A DNA stretch of 64,000 nt, taken from Clostridium ragsdalei P11. Lineage in GTDB: Bacteria > Bacillota > Clostridia > Clostridiales > Clostridiaceae. Shown in pieces: positions 27,049-36,510 of the stretch (the stretch's first letter is position 1; the number at the start of each line of letters is the position of its first letter). Below the pieces are notes generated by a model. The model searched no databases, had not been told where the DNA came from, and was given only the letters and a program-made list of their open reading frames with translations. Location of the stretch: contig NZ_LROS01000006.1 of the NCBI RefSeq assembly GCF_001675165.1, positions 1 through 64,000 on the forward strand, read 5' to 3'. The position numbers and the translations under genes were made by a program.

Positions 27049-29333
27049 ATAAGATACCTCCCTGTCTTGGAATTTGGATTAGCTGTAAGCTGTTCTGGTG
27101 TTCCTTTCGCAATTATCTCGCCACCCATATCTCCACCTTCTGGACCAAGTTCAATAATATAATCACAGTTTTTTAATACATCTATATTGTGTTCAATGAT
27201 AATCACTGAATTTCCATTCGTAACTAGATGATCTAATAGTTTTAGCAACAATGCCGTATCATACATGCTAAGCCCGGTTGTTGGTTCATCCAGTACATAA
27301 AGCATATTTCCCCCCCGTTGCTTCCCCAGTTCTTTGGCAAGTTTGACTCTCTGCGCCTCACCACCACTTAATGAAGAAGTTGGCTGACCAAGTGTTAAAT
27401 ATCCCATGCCCATATGATCTAAGATATGCAGCGGTTTTGCAATGTTGCTTTGATCTGCAAAGAAAAAAACAGCTTCTATAATACTCATCTCTAACACATC
27501 CGTAATGGTTTTTTCTTTATATTTCACCAAAAGACTCTCTTCCTGAAATCGCTTGCCGTGACACGTAGGACAGAGCTTATCAACAGAAAAATTTGAGGTC
27601 AAAAATATTCTTTCATATCCACTCCCTCCGCAGTCCGGACATGCCCCTTTGGAATGAAACGAAAAATATCCAGCATTCATGTTTCTTATTTTTGCTTCCG
27701 GTTGTTTTGCAAAAAGCTCGCGGATTTTATCCCAGATTCCTATATAGGAGGCAGGTGTAGAAATGGCACTTTTTCCAATAGGCTCCTGCGATATCTTGGC
27801 AAAACTGCTTATCCGTTCTACCCCAGTTATACCAGATGCATGACCATATTTTCTGGCACTAGTAATGCGTTTTAATAAAGTGTCTTCTATCAAAGAACTC
27901 TTTCCACTCCCAGATAGCCCTGCAATTCCAACCATAACATGAAGTGGAAATGCTACTGTAAGGTCCTTTAAGCAATGAATATTAGCATGTTTTAGGATTA
28001 TACAGTCTTTCTTATCAAATGTATCTGTTCTACTCTCACATTGTGGCATATCACATTTGTGAGAAAGATACTTGCTAAGCAGTGTATCTGCTTTTACATA
28101 GTCTTTATAGTCCCCCTGGTAGACTACTGTTCCACCTTCTATACCTGCTTTCGGACCAATTTCTATTATATGATCAGCCTGACTAATCATCTCTTTATCA
28201 TGCTCCACCACAATCACTGTATTACCAAGATCTCTTAATTCCTTTATCGCTTCAATCATGCTTTGCTTCTCAGATGGATGTAATCCTGCCATTGGTTCAT
28301 CAAAGACATAAATCAGTGAATCTAGTTTTGACTCCAGGTGAAGATGAAGAAAGATGCGCTGCACCTCTCCACCACTTAAGGATGACATCTCACGATAAAG
28401 AGTTAGATGTCCCAAGCGAAACTTAATCAGCTGATTTAATTTCCGCCTCACATTTTTTATTGCATTCTTACTAAACTGGGAAAGTTCTTCTCCAGGTATT
28501 CCATTTAGATAATCAAGGAGACCTTCCAGTGTCATCTGTGCCAGTTCACCAATCCGCTTTCCATGAAAAAAGACTTTTCTCGCATCATCGCCTACCCTTT
28601 CACCATGGCAATCTGGGCAGATAATTTTCACATAAACTTCCTCCACATCCTCACCTTTTTCATAAGCATTTCTTAGTATCCGTTCTAAGCAGTAGCTTTG
28701 CTTCCCATTATCATACGTTCCATAAACCACTTCGTCTTGAATATCTTCTGGAAGCTGCCAAAATGAGGTATCAAAATACATACCGTATTTCTTCTTTAAA
28801 ATCCGTAAGAAACCACTGGTTACCTTAAGACTATCATAAACCTCTAATAACGTTGTTGTTTTATCTGGAACTAACTGCTTAAGATTGATATCATAATAAG
28901 AACCTCTTCCTTTACAGCTAATACACATTCCATCAGCCGTTGTATAAAGAAATAAACTTGGAGATAGATGTTCCATATGCTCATCCAAAATTTTTCCATC
29001 ACTGGCATAGATAAGAGCCAGCTGATTTAGAATTCCAGTCTTTGTGCCCACTGTAGAACGTGGATTACTCTGCCTTATGGTGTTCTGGTGTACCGCCACC
29101 GTTGGACCAATTCCCTCAATCGTATCGAACCGATCCTCGTTATCAAGTCCAGCCATAATGCCAATCGACCGTAGATACTGGTTCTTACCTTCTTCAAACA
29201 AAATATCAAATGCAAGACTGGATTTTCCAGAACCACTGATGCCTGTAATGACTACCAGTTCATGCTTAGGAATCGTTAAATCAATATTTTTTAGATTATG
29301 AATTCGTGCTCCATGAATGTTGATTTGTTCCAT
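27039..29333 (-). CDS. UvrA-like ABC ATPase, short drug-resistance type
   Basis: This 764-residue protein has two ABC ATPase halves: Walker A GISGSGKSSLAF (about 30) and GLSGSGKSSL (about 470), signatures SLSGGEVQR and SLSGGEAQR, and Walker B FDEPMAGLHP and LDEPTTGLS. The zinc motif CPDCGGSG/CPTCHGKRF is kept. It is about 180 residues shorter than housekeeping UvrA (about 940), lacking most of the UvrB-binding and insertion domains. Such UvrA2 proteins occur in antibiotic producers and resistance loci and protect against DNA-binding drugs. G+C and codon use look richer by eye than in neighbours, suggesting transfer from another Firmicute. It is flanked by an AraC/GyrI regulator. Confidence 0.88.
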   Translation of the reverse strand: MEQINIHGARIHNLKNIDLTIPKHELVVITGISGSGKSSLAFDILFEEGKNQYLRSIGIMAGLDNEDRFDTIEGIGPTVAVHQNTIRQSNPRSTVGTKTGILNQLALIYASDGKILDEHMEHLSPSLFLYTTADGMCISCKGRGSYYDINLKQLVPDKTTTLLEVYDSLKVTSGFLRILKKKYGMYFDTSFWQLPEDIQDEVVYGTYDNGKQSYCLERILRNAYEKGEDVEEVYVKIICPDCHGERVGDDARKVFFHGKRIGELAQMTLEGLLDYLNGIPGEELSQFSKNAIKNVRRKLNQLIKFRLGHLTLYREMSSLSGGEVQRIFLHLHLESKLDSLIYVFDEPMAGLHPSEKQSMIEAIKELRDLGNTVIVVEHDKEMISQADHIIEIGPKAGIEGGTVVYQGDYKDYVKADTLLSKYLSHKCDMPQCESRTDTFDKKDCIILKHANIHCLKDLTVAFPLHVMVGIAGLSGSGKSSLIEDTLLKRITSARKYGHASGITGVERISSFAKISQEPIGKSAISTPASYIGIWDKIRELFAKQPEAKIRNMNAGYFSFHSKGACPDCGGSGYERIFLTSNFSVDKLCPTCHGKRFQEESLLVKYKEKTITDVLEMSIIEAVFFFADQSNIAKPLHILDHMGMGYLTLGQPTSSLSGGEAQRVKLAKELGKQRGGNMLYVLDEPTTGLSMYDTALLLKLLDHLVTNGNSVIIIEHNIDVLKNCDYIIELGPEGGDMGGEIIAKGTPEQLTANPNSKTGRYLICS

Positions 29334-29362
29334 ATACTCACCCCAAATAGATTTTAAGCATA

Positions 29363-30319
29363 TTAGAAATGAATGGACTCAATGGGAACATAAATGTCCA
29401 CTTTAATGATATGACTCTCGCTGTCATCCGGATTGTTAAGGTATACTTCAAAAGGATATGAATCTCTGGGAATGTAGCCACTGCCCATAAGCCATTCCCG
29501 GTACATATAATTCCAGGCATCACTGAACTGTTCCTTCTGAAGCTGAAAATGTCCCACCGCATACAGACCGCCTTCTAACTCCATCCTGCCAAGAACTCCA
29601 TCTTCTTTAACTGCTATGTCCTTTGGAACCGTCAGACACAGGCTAGTACGAAACTGGCTCTCCTCTCCAAATTCCGGATTGTCATGGTACATGGCAAGCA
29701 GCCAATTCTGACCATTCACAAGAAGGTGCTGTTTCTTTGCATAAACAAATAACATCTTTATTAGATTGGCATATTCTTTTGCTAATGTCTCATAAGTACC
29801 TGTATGCCTTACATAAACAACCTGTTTTTCCTCGAGATTTTCTATGGTAATCTTACCGGTAACAGAAAAAGGATTACCCGTCCATTCTTTCTTTGCTGTG
29901 TCCTTATTATACTCAGACAATAAAAAAGAATCTTTGCAATTCTTGCTATATTCCTTCCGGTATTCTCTTGGACTAACTCCATAATAATTCTTAAATGCCC
30001 GAGAAAATACAGCTGAATCCGAAAATCCAAGTTCATAAGCAATGTCCGTTATATTTTTATCTGCCCGGTGTGCCAACAGAAACAATGCCCTCTCCATGCG
30101 AATCCGGTTCACATAATGTGCTAACGGTTCATGTAACATACCCTGAAAGATCCGACTGAAATGATATTTAGAAAATCCAGCGGCATTGGAAAGTTCCTCA
30201 ATGGACAGAGACTGTCCTAAATGATACTCGATGTAATCCTGCACTTTATGAATTCTTCGTATGTACTCTTCCTGACACTTTAGATCTGACATATGAAGAC
30301 TTTCAAAATGTTTTTTCAA
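29363..30319 (-). CDS. AraC-family regulator with GyrI-like ligand domain
   Basis: This protein of about 318 residues has two helix-turn-helix motifs of the AraC type (about 15-115; LSIEELSNAAGFSKYHFSRIFQ, cited in part, and ITDIAYELGFSDSAVFSRAFK). A GyrI-like or SOUL-type effector domain (about 150-318; VVYVRHTGTYETLAKEYANL) follows, as in Rob and multidrug sensors. The in-frame TTG 30337 has no ribosome binding site, while GATGAGG lies 5 nt before TTG 30319. It leads the UvrA-like and hydrolase genes, so it probably senses a drug or cationic ligand and activates them. Its base composition matches the module rather than the host. Confidence 0.86.
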   Translation of the reverse strand: MKKHFESLHMSDLKCQEEYIRRIHKVQDYIEYHLGQSLSIEELSNAAGFSKYHFSRIFQGMLHEPLAHYVNRIRMERALFLLAHRADKNITDIAYELGFSDSAVFSRAFKNYYGVSPREYRKEYSKNCKDSFLLSEYNKDTAKKEWTGNPFSVTGKITIENLEEKQVVYVRHTGTYETLAKEYANLIKMLFVYAKKQHLLVNGQNWLLAMYHDNPEFGEESQFRTSLCLTVPKDIAVKEDGVLGRMELEGGLYAVGHFQLQKEQFSDAWNYMYREWLMGSGYIPRDSYPFEVYLNNPDDSESHIIKVDIYVPIESIHF

Positions 30320-30522
30320 TTTTACCTCATCTCCCAATTCTTTATATAAGCAATTACATCTTACTATATAAATACTGTATTCCTTGTTTAAAATCCTTTA
30401 GATCCTACAATAATATAAAGCTTCTAAGCACATTTTTAAATATAAATGGAATATTTTTAGAAAATATGGATATAAATTTACTAAAGAACTATGAAATTCC
30501 ATAGGAACCGAGGAGGATTAAA

Positions 30523-30882
30523 ATGAGCTACTTTCAAGAGGCTAACGAATACTACAATGACAGAGATTACAAAAAGGCTATTGATATGTATGAAAAGGCA
30601 ATACAAATAAAAGATAATGAAGCATCCTCACTGTATAATTCAGCAGTATGTTTCATAAAACTTAAAGATTACAAAAAAGCAATTAACTTATTAAATTCTG
30701 CTCTAAATATAAAGAGAGAAAGTAAATACTTTTTTAACCTGGGATATTGCTACACTATGATAAAAGATAACAAAAAAGCCCTCATATATTTTAACAACGC
30801 ATGGTGCCTGAATAATGAGGACTCTGATTGTGAAAAAGCAATAAATGCCATATTAAAAAACTATATAACAAAATCAAAATAA
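30523..30882 (+). CDS. Small TPR-repeat protein
   Basis: This 119-residue cytoplasmic protein consists of three tetratricopeptide repeats with the usual small/aromatic spacing: ANEYYNDRDYKKAIDMYEKAI, SLYNSAVCFIKLKDYKKAINLL and YFFNLGYCYTMIKDNKKALIYF (each trimmed where longer). It is a protein-protein interaction scaffold. The ATG follows GAGGAGG at good spacing. It stands alone, facing the transglutaminase gene across a shared terminator, and its partner cannot be inferred. Confidence 0.85.
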   Translation: MSYFQEANEYYNDRDYKKAIDMYEKAIQIKDNEASSLYNSAVCFIKLKDYKKAINLLNSALNIKRESKYFFNLGYCYTMIKDNKKALIYFNNAWCLNNEDSDCEKAINAILKNYITKSK

Positions 30883-30921
30883 GTAAGTACCACTCTAACA
30901 CAATATGAGTGGAACTTACTT
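30881..30921. terminator. Hairpin shared by convergent genes
   Basis: AAGTAAGT-A-CCACTC (30881-30895) pairs with GAGTGG-A-ACTTACTT (30907-30921), a 14-bp stem with one A-A mismatch. There is no long T-run. It sits between the TPR and transglutaminase stops. Confidence 0.6.
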
Positions 30922-30924
30922 ATG

Positions 30925-32112
30925 CTACCATTCTCCTGCTATCTGTGCATCTTTATGATCAAGTTGAAATCTCCTGCTGTCAAAATAATTTCCCCCTTTG
31001 TAAAAGGTAGTATCCACATTTATCCATTTACTTTTTTCAGGGATATATACTTGATTCCACGCATGACTTACCCAGCTTATTCCATTAAATCCCTCTCCAG
31101 TTATAAGTCTTACCTTCATGTTATTGGCTCTAGCCATAGCTACATACAGACAAGAATAGTCAAAACAAATTCCCTTTTTAGAATAAAAAGTTGGGATTGC
31201 ACCTGATTTTACATTGAATTCATTGTTCAATACCTTATTTGCCTTCTCATGGTCATAGCTTATGTTAGTACCTATCCAATTATATAACATTTCTGCTCTT
31301 TCATTGGTATTACCCCCTTCTGAGGCAAGTGCTTTAGCTAAACTATTTATTTCACTATTGGATTTTACTCCTTCATCTAAAGTAACTCCATTATAATAAA
31401 CTACTGTATTGGCTTCATTTTTAACCCTATCTAATTGATCTACACTCTTTGTTTCATTTGAATTTGCATTTCTTATTACTATTTTAAAAGAATTATTTAT
31501 TACATTTGGCAGTTGTTTTGCAATAGTAGAATTAGTAACGGGAATAACTACTTCTTTGCAAATGCTTTTATAAGGCTTTGAGCCCTCTAAGTATGTGCTC
31601 AATTTAGGACTTACATTTAATATAGACATTATATTTAATACAAATACAACTAAAAGAGCATAACATACTGCCTTAGGCAGCTCAAATACCATTCCTGCTA
31701 TTCTCTTAAACATATTTCCCTTTGGTCTTAAAAACCTATCTATACTATCTAACACAGGATAGAAAATAATACGATTTACTAAATTAAAAAATAATTTTAT
31801 TATTCTATAACATATAAATATTAGAATGGGAAGAAGGACTGCATATACTATAAAATTATTGTTGTCAAAGTATTGTGTGAGATTTTGAGGTATTAAATTA
31901 TATATCTTTTCATATATACCCTGGTCATGCTGTATAAATATCTTTTTACCAAAATATATCCCTATTATCAGAGATATTATAAATGAAATGCTTCTGCTTA
32001 CATCATCAATATCCAATTTTAAATCATTAGAAGAAAACTTAAATAAAAATCCCTTTATGATGGGATATAAAAATATTCCCCCTATCATTAAAGTTATAGG
32101 GTTTACTTTCAT
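30925..32112 (-). CDS. CvpA-like membrane protein with transglutaminase-like domain
   Basis: This protein has 395 residues. The N-terminal part (about 1-190) has five hydrophobic segments with a CvpA-like layout. The C-terminal extracytoplasmic part (about 265-370) is a transglutaminase-like cysteine protease fold: Cys in KKGICFDYSCLYVAMAR, His in SHAWNQVYI, Asp in NVDTTF. The GTG at 32124 lies in the ribosome binding site (AGAGGTGATT), so ATG 32112 is taken. Transglutaminase-like domains outside the membrane may cleave or crosslink peptidoglycan-linked proteins. This fusion with a CvpA-type anchor is unusual to me. The gene lies downstream of recX. Confidence 0.82.
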   Translation of the reverse strand: MKVNPITLMIGGIFLYPIIKGFLFKFSSNDLKLDIDDVSRSISFIISLIIGIYFGKKIFIQHDQGIYEKIYNLIPQNLTQYFDNNNFIVYAVLLPILIFICYRIIKLFFNLVNRIIFYPVLDSIDRFLRPKGNMFKRIAGMVFELPKAVCYALLVVFVLNIMSILNVSPKLSTYLEGSKPYKSICKEVVIPVTNSTIAKQLPNVINNSFKIVIRNANSNETKSVDQLDRVKNEANTVVYYNGVTLDEGVKSNSEINSLAKALASEGGNTNERAEMLYNWIGTNISYDHEKANKVLNNEFNVKSGAIPTFYSKKGICFDYSCLYVAMARANNMKVRLITGEGFNGISWVSHAWNQVYIPEKSKWINVDTTFYKGGNYFDSRRFQLDHKDAQIAGEW

Positions 32113-32182
32113 AATAATAATCACCTCTAAATGGCAAAAAATTTATTGATAGTGATTGTGCATCACTTCATATACAAGCATT

Positions 32183-33034
32183 CTAATCCTTTAATAATTC
32201 ATTTAATGTATTCTTTATATCTGTCCATAAATACCCCCTTCTTAAAAGATATTCTCCAAGCCGCCTATATATTTTATTTCTATCTGTTTCTGATTTAGTT
32301 ATTATCCTATACCTTTTACTTGCCAGATTATATAGTTCATCTTTACTTTTTTCCTGTATACTTTCTTGAAAACTTTCCTTTTCCTCATCTTCTAGCTTGG
32401 CATACTTTTTTATGACTTTATCCGATACTGTCCTTGCTTTTTCAAAACTATATCCGCTTCTTGCCAAGTAGTTTCCCAATTTTTCATATACTTTTCTTAA
32501 GTTGTTTTCGCTTTTTATAAGCACAGCATACTTTTTTTCTGCTATGTTAAAAGCAGCTTTTTCCTCCTGTTCTTCATCTATAAGATCCAACTTTTTACTT
32601 ATAATATCCTCGCTTATTCCTTTTTTAATAAGGGAATATCTTATTTTATTTTTACCTTGAGAATAAATCTTTTCTTTTATATAAAGTTCTGTAAACTTAT
32701 CATCATCTACAAATTTGTATTCTTTTAAAAACTTTATAGTCCTTGAAATAGCATTTTCATCATATTGTTTTTGAACTAATTTATCCTTAATCTGTTTTTC
32801 TGTTTTATAAACCCTCTCTATAATTTTCAATGAACTACTTTTACATTTTATAAAATTATCTTCTTCAATTATACTTTTTAAATAATTCACATCAACAGAT
32901 GTTCCCTTTGATATTCCATAACTATATACAAGTTCTGAACTGCAGGCAAATGCAAATTCTTCATTTATATATACATTTACCCTATCTTTATTTTTCTTTT
33001 GTAATTCAATTTTAGTTACTGTATAATTACTCAA
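32183..33034 (-). CDS. recX: RecX regulatory protein, extended form
   Basis: This 283-residue modulator of RecA filaments has the RecX repeats: three-helix modules beginning near LKIIERVYKTEKQIKDKL, FLKEYKFVDDDKFTELYIK and KAAFNIAEKKYAVLIK. A typical RecX is 150-210 residues. Here an additional module (about 225-283; ELYNLASKRYRIITKSE then YRRLGEYLLRRGYLW) repeats the pattern of residues about 155-200, so the C-terminus carries a duplicated module. The N-terminus has the short beta segment (VTKIELQKKNKDRVNVYI). It binds RecA and restrains recombination. recA is not in the window. Confidence 0.88.
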   Translation of the reverse strand: MSNYTVTKIELQKKNKDRVNVYINEEFAFACSSELVYSYGISKGTSVDVNYLKSIIEEDNFIKCKSSSLKIIERVYKTEKQIKDKLVQKQYDENAISRTIKFLKEYKFVDDDKFTELYIKEKIYSQGKNKIRYSLIKKGISEDIISKKLDLIDEEQEEKAAFNIAEKKYAVLIKSENNLRKVYEKLGNYLARSGYSFEKARTVSDKVIKKYAKLEDEEKESFQESIQEKSKDELYNLASKRYRIITKSETDRNKIYRRLGEYLLRRGYLWTDIKNTLNELLKD

Positions 33035-33057
33035 CCTAGCCCTCCCCCATATTATAC

Positions 33058-33238
33058 ATCAATAAATCTTACTTAGTGGGAAAAGCAGATATCCCAAATC
33101 TTTGATTTGATGATAGTCGCTTTCTCTTTAGAGTTTTGTTTCTTCCACTAAGTTTAGATGAATTATCTAGGGGCATAGCTACTGTTATCTCCCACTTTGA
33201 TAGAAGTGGGAGTGTTACAGTAGGTAGCCATCAGATAA
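33058..33238. repeat. Structured RNA-like repeat, copy C
   Basis: This copy begins ATCAATAAATCTTACTTA. An outer hairpin CTTAGTGG/CCACTAAG (33072-33079, 33145-33152) holds the AAAGC...CAAATC-GATTTG...GCTTT module. It is followed by the main hairpin with closing stem TTATCT/AGATAA (33163-33168, 33233-33238), inner CTACTGT/ACAGTAG and tip CTCCCACTT/AAGTGGGAG. The stem bases differ from copy A in compensating pairs. Confidence 0.8.
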
Positions 33239-33243
33239 TTTCA

Positions 33244-34494
33244 TTAGTGAAAACTGCTGCGTTTAGATTCTCTTTTTAAAACATGAATCGTTGGATCTTT
33301 TAAGACAGTTCTAGCCACTTCATATATATTTTCTCTAGTTATACTTTCAATTTCATCTATATCATCAATACATTTATATATACTTTCACCTTCTATAGCC
33401 TGATGTAAAACATAATTTCCTATATCTGTGGCATCTTCAAGGGTAAATACTACTGCAGTTTTTAATATCTTCTTCATTAAGTTTATAGTATTATCATCAA
33501 ATTTTATTTCCTCATTCTTTACTTTATATATGCATTTTTCTATAGTATTCATAGCAGATTTTATATTCTTTTCACTGACTGAAGTATATATATAGAGAGT
33601 CTTTACTCCCGTAGTTAAATCCAAATCCGTATATACATCATAAGCAAGTCCTTTTTCCTCTCTTAGTTTTCTAAATAAAATAGAATTGCTGCTTTCACCA
33701 AATCTATGATTCAATATTTTGAGTGCCAATTCCTCTTTTTCATTTAATCCATAAAAAGTAAAAAGATACACAATAGTACTCTGTTCTATATCTTTTTTAT
33801 AAGAGACTTCCCTACAGGGTATATTTTGTTCAATTATTATGTCGTTTCTAGTAAATTCCTTGTACTTCCAGTCTTTAAAATATTTCCATACCAAATCATA
33901 AATCTCTTCGTGTTCATAAGAAGAAACTACTGTTATGAAGCAATTATTAGGAACATAATAATTATTATAAAATTCAATTAAATCTTTCCTTGTAAATTTA
34001 GTTACTCCCTGTTCATCTCCTGCAGTATCATATCTCAATGGACCTTTTTTAAAAGCTAGTTTATTTACTTTTTCAAAACTATAAGCTTCTATATCATCTT
34101 TACTGCTTTTTATTTCTGATAATATAACTTCTCTTTCCTTTTCAATTTCTTCATCCGGAAATATAGAATTTATAAACATATCGGAAATAATTTCCACAGA
34201 CTTTTCTAATTCTTCCCTTAATGAGGTAATACTATACACTGTAGAATTATTGTCTGTATATGCATTATATTCTCCCCCCAGAATTTCTAAATCATTGTTT
34301 AATTTTTTATTGTCTCTAGACTTAGTACCCTTAAAAAGCATATGTTCAATAAAATGTGATATGCCCTTTTCCTGAACACTTTCATATATAGCTCCTATTT
34401 TAATTCCAGCATGAAAAGCCGCTATATAAGTATCTCTTTTTATAGTAATAAGTTTTATACCATTAGGTAAAACTTTTTGTCTAGCATCAAACAT
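33244..34494 (-). CDS. M16-family zinc peptidase
   Basis: This metallopeptidase of 416 residues has the inverted zinc motif HFIEHMLF (HxxEH) near residue 48 and a downstream Glu in EKEREVILSEI (about 120-130). The middle carries GEYNAYTDNNSTVY and the inactive-half pattern FRKLREEKGLAYDVYTDL, as in processing-peptidase-like PqqL/YmxG proteins. ATG 34494 with AAGAGGAG 7 nt upstream is preferred to the ATG at 34530. Family members degrade small peptides or presequences in the cytoplasm. It stands alone between a repeat and the helicase promoter. Confidence 0.88.
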   Translation of the reverse strand: MFDARQKVLPNGIKLITIKRDTYIAAFHAGIKIGAIYESVQEKGISHFIEHMLFKGTKSRDNKKLNNDLEILGGEYNAYTDNNSTVYSITSLREELEKSVEIISDMFINSIFPDEEIEKEREVILSEIKSSKDDIEAYSFEKVNKLAFKKGPLRYDTAGDEQGVTKFTRKDLIEFYNNYYVPNNCFITVVSSYEHEEIYDLVWKYFKDWKYKEFTRNDIIIEQNIPCREVSYKKDIEQSTIVYLFTFYGLNEKEELALKILNHRFGESSNSILFRKLREEKGLAYDVYTDLDLTTGVKTLYIYTSVSEKNIKSAMNTIEKCIYKVKNEEIKFDDNTINLMKKILKTAVVFTLEDATDIGNYVLHQAIEGESIYKCIDDIDEIESITRENIYEVARTVLKDPTIHVLKRESKRSSFH

Positions 34495-34679
34495 ATAAAT
34501 TCTCCTCTTTAAATAAAAACTATCGTACATTATATTATAATTTATATACAGTGAAATAGAAAGAGCATAAAATTAGACTAATTGTTAATTACAGAAAATT
34601 AAATTAAAATTTGATAATATGTATATACTATGATATGATAAACTTTGTTTTGTAATATAAAAAAGAAAGAGGAGTTTTA

Positions 34680-36257
34680 ATGGAAAATATTAATTTTAGT
34701 GATTTAAATTTAGATCCTAAGGTTCTTCAAGCAATTGATGATATGGGATTTGAAGAACCATCGCAAATTCAAGCTGAATCAATCCCTGTAATACTAGATG
34801 GGAATGACGTAATCGGTCAGGCACAGACAGGTACAGGAAAAACTTTAGCTTTTGGAGCACCTATGTTAAGCAAGATAACTACCAAAAGCAAACACATCTC
34901 AGCTCTTATAGTTACTCCCACTCGAGAACTTGCAATTCAAGTAAATGATGAGTTGTCCAGAATTGCTAAATTCAAAAAAGTAGCCCTATTACCTATATAC
35001 GGTGGTCAACCTATAGACAGGCAAATTAGATCTTTAAAAAGAGGTGTAGATGTAGTAGTAGGCACCCCTGGAAGAATACTTGATCATATAAAGAGGAAAA
35101 CTTTAGATCTTAGCAATATAGAATTCTTAATACTAGATGAAGCAGATGAAATGTTGGATATGGGTTTTATAGAAGATATAGAAAACATAATAAAAGCCGC
35201 AAATTCTGACAGACAGACATTGCTCTTCTCTGCTACTATGCCAGATCAGATAAAAAAGTTATCTTCCAGATATATGAAGTCAAATATTAAGTGCATAAAA
35301 ATAGCTAAGAACACATTAACTGTAGAGAAAACAAAACAATATTACTATGAGATAAAACAAAAAGATAGATTTGAATCTTTATGTAGAATTCTAGACGTAG
35401 ATGAACCTTCAAGTGCCATAATATTTTGCAAAACTAAACGTGGTGTAGATGAATTAGTAGAAGGTTTGCAAGCTAGAGGATATAATGTAGAAGGTATGCA
35501 CGGTGACATGGGACAGAACCAGAGATTAAATACCCTTAGAAAGTTTAAAGAAGGTTCCCTTGAATTCTTAGTTGCCACAGACGTAGCTGCAAGAGGTATA
35601 GATGTGGAAAATGTTTCCCACGTTATAAATTATGACCTCCCACAGGACACAGAATCTTATGTCCATAGAATTGGAAGAACCGGAAGGGCAAACAAAGAAG
35701 GTATTGCATATTCCTTAGTAACACCTAGAGAATACATACTTTTAAAGCAAATAGAGAAATTTACTAAAAGCAAGATAAGAAGGAAGGAAATTCCTACAGT
35801 AGATGATATTTATGAAGCTAAGTATAAAAATATAGAAGAACAAGTTAGAAATATTATATCTGAAGACAATTATAAAAATTTTATTCCTATAGCAACTGAA
35901 TTAGATGAAGAATACAATCTAGTAGACGTAGCAGCTGCTCTTATGAAAATAATTTTTGACAAAGAATTGAGCTTTGACTATAAGGAAAATTCCTTAACTG
36001 TAGATGAAAAAGATGTTAGATTATTCCTATCCATAGGTAGAATGGATAATTTAACTCCTAGAAAACTTTTAAAATTTATAAGTGAAACTTCTTCAGTTGA
36101 AGCCTATGAAATAGGTGATATAGATATACTAAATAAATTTACATTTATAAATGTCCCAGAAAGAGTATCTTCTATTATATTGAAAAAAACTAATGGTAAA
36201 AAACTTCAGGGAAGAAGAGTTTCAGTTGAAGTGGCTAAAAGTAAAAAATCTCATTAG
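34680..36257 (+). CDS. DEAD-box RNA helicase with DbpA-type RNA-binding tail
   Basis: This 525-residue helicase shows Q motif FEEPSQIQAESIP, motif I AQTGTGKT, Ia PTRELAIQV, GG, TPGR, motif II LDEADEMLDMGF, motif III SAT, motif V VATDVAARGID and motif VI HRIGRTGRA. After about residue 360 a linker leads to a DbpA/CsdA C-terminal RNA-binding fold (about 445-520; VRLFLSIGRMDNLTPRKLLKFI, shown in part). It unwinds RNA in ribosome assembly or cold adaptation and is named DeaD or CshA in related genomes; I do not assign one. GAGGAG precedes the ATG. Confidence 0.92.
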   Translation: MENINFSDLNLDPKVLQAIDDMGFEEPSQIQAESIPVILDGNDVIGQAQTGTGKTLAFGAPMLSKITTKSKHISALIVTPTRELAIQVNDELSRIAKFKKVALLPIYGGQPIDRQIRSLKRGVDVVVGTPGRILDHIKRKTLDLSNIEFLILDEADEMLDMGFIEDIENIIKAANSDRQTLLFSATMPDQIKKLSSRYMKSNIKCIKIAKNTLTVEKTKQYYYEIKQKDRFESLCRILDVDEPSSAIIFCKTKRGVDELVEGLQARGYNVEGMHGDMGQNQRLNTLRKFKEGSLEFLVATDVAARGIDVENVSHVINYDLPQDTESYVHRIGRTGRANKEGIAYSLVTPREYILLKQIEKFTKSKIRRKEIPTVDDIYEAKYKNIEEQVRNIISEDNYKNFIPIATELDEEYNLVDVAAALMKIIFDKELSFDYKENSLTVDEKDVRLFLSIGRMDNLTPRKLLKFISETSSVEAYEIGDIDILNKFTFINVPERVSSIILKKTNGKKLQGRRVSVEVAKSKKSH

Positions 36258-36301
36258 TTTACTTTTAGTATACTGTTTAAATGTCTTATAATAAAACAAT
36301 T

Positions 36302-36353
36302 AAGCCCTATGTCCCAAGGAATATGTCTCAATTTAAGGGTTTTGGGGCTTTTT
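36302..36353 (+). terminator. Probable terminator after the helicase gene
   Basis: AAGCCC (36302-36307) can pair with GGGCTT (36345-36350), followed by a short T-run. The long loop has extra CCC/GGG pairing possibilities. It is weaker than the other terminators in the window. Confidence 0.5.
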
Positions 36354-36510
36354 GTAATTTAAAAATATTGTTTCTAAATTATAATTACAAATTTATATCT
36401 ATAAAAATTATATATATAATTGCAAAAATTTTTATCATAACAACATTTACCATGATACTTCATATTAAATAGATTTTAAAAGAATAATTTAATAGAAAAG
36501 GAGATTTACA

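Noticed and set aside
36281-36472. 63-residue ORF after the helicase gene
   Set aside because: It has no ribosome binding site, runs through the terminator hairpin and has low-complexity A+T-driven composition.
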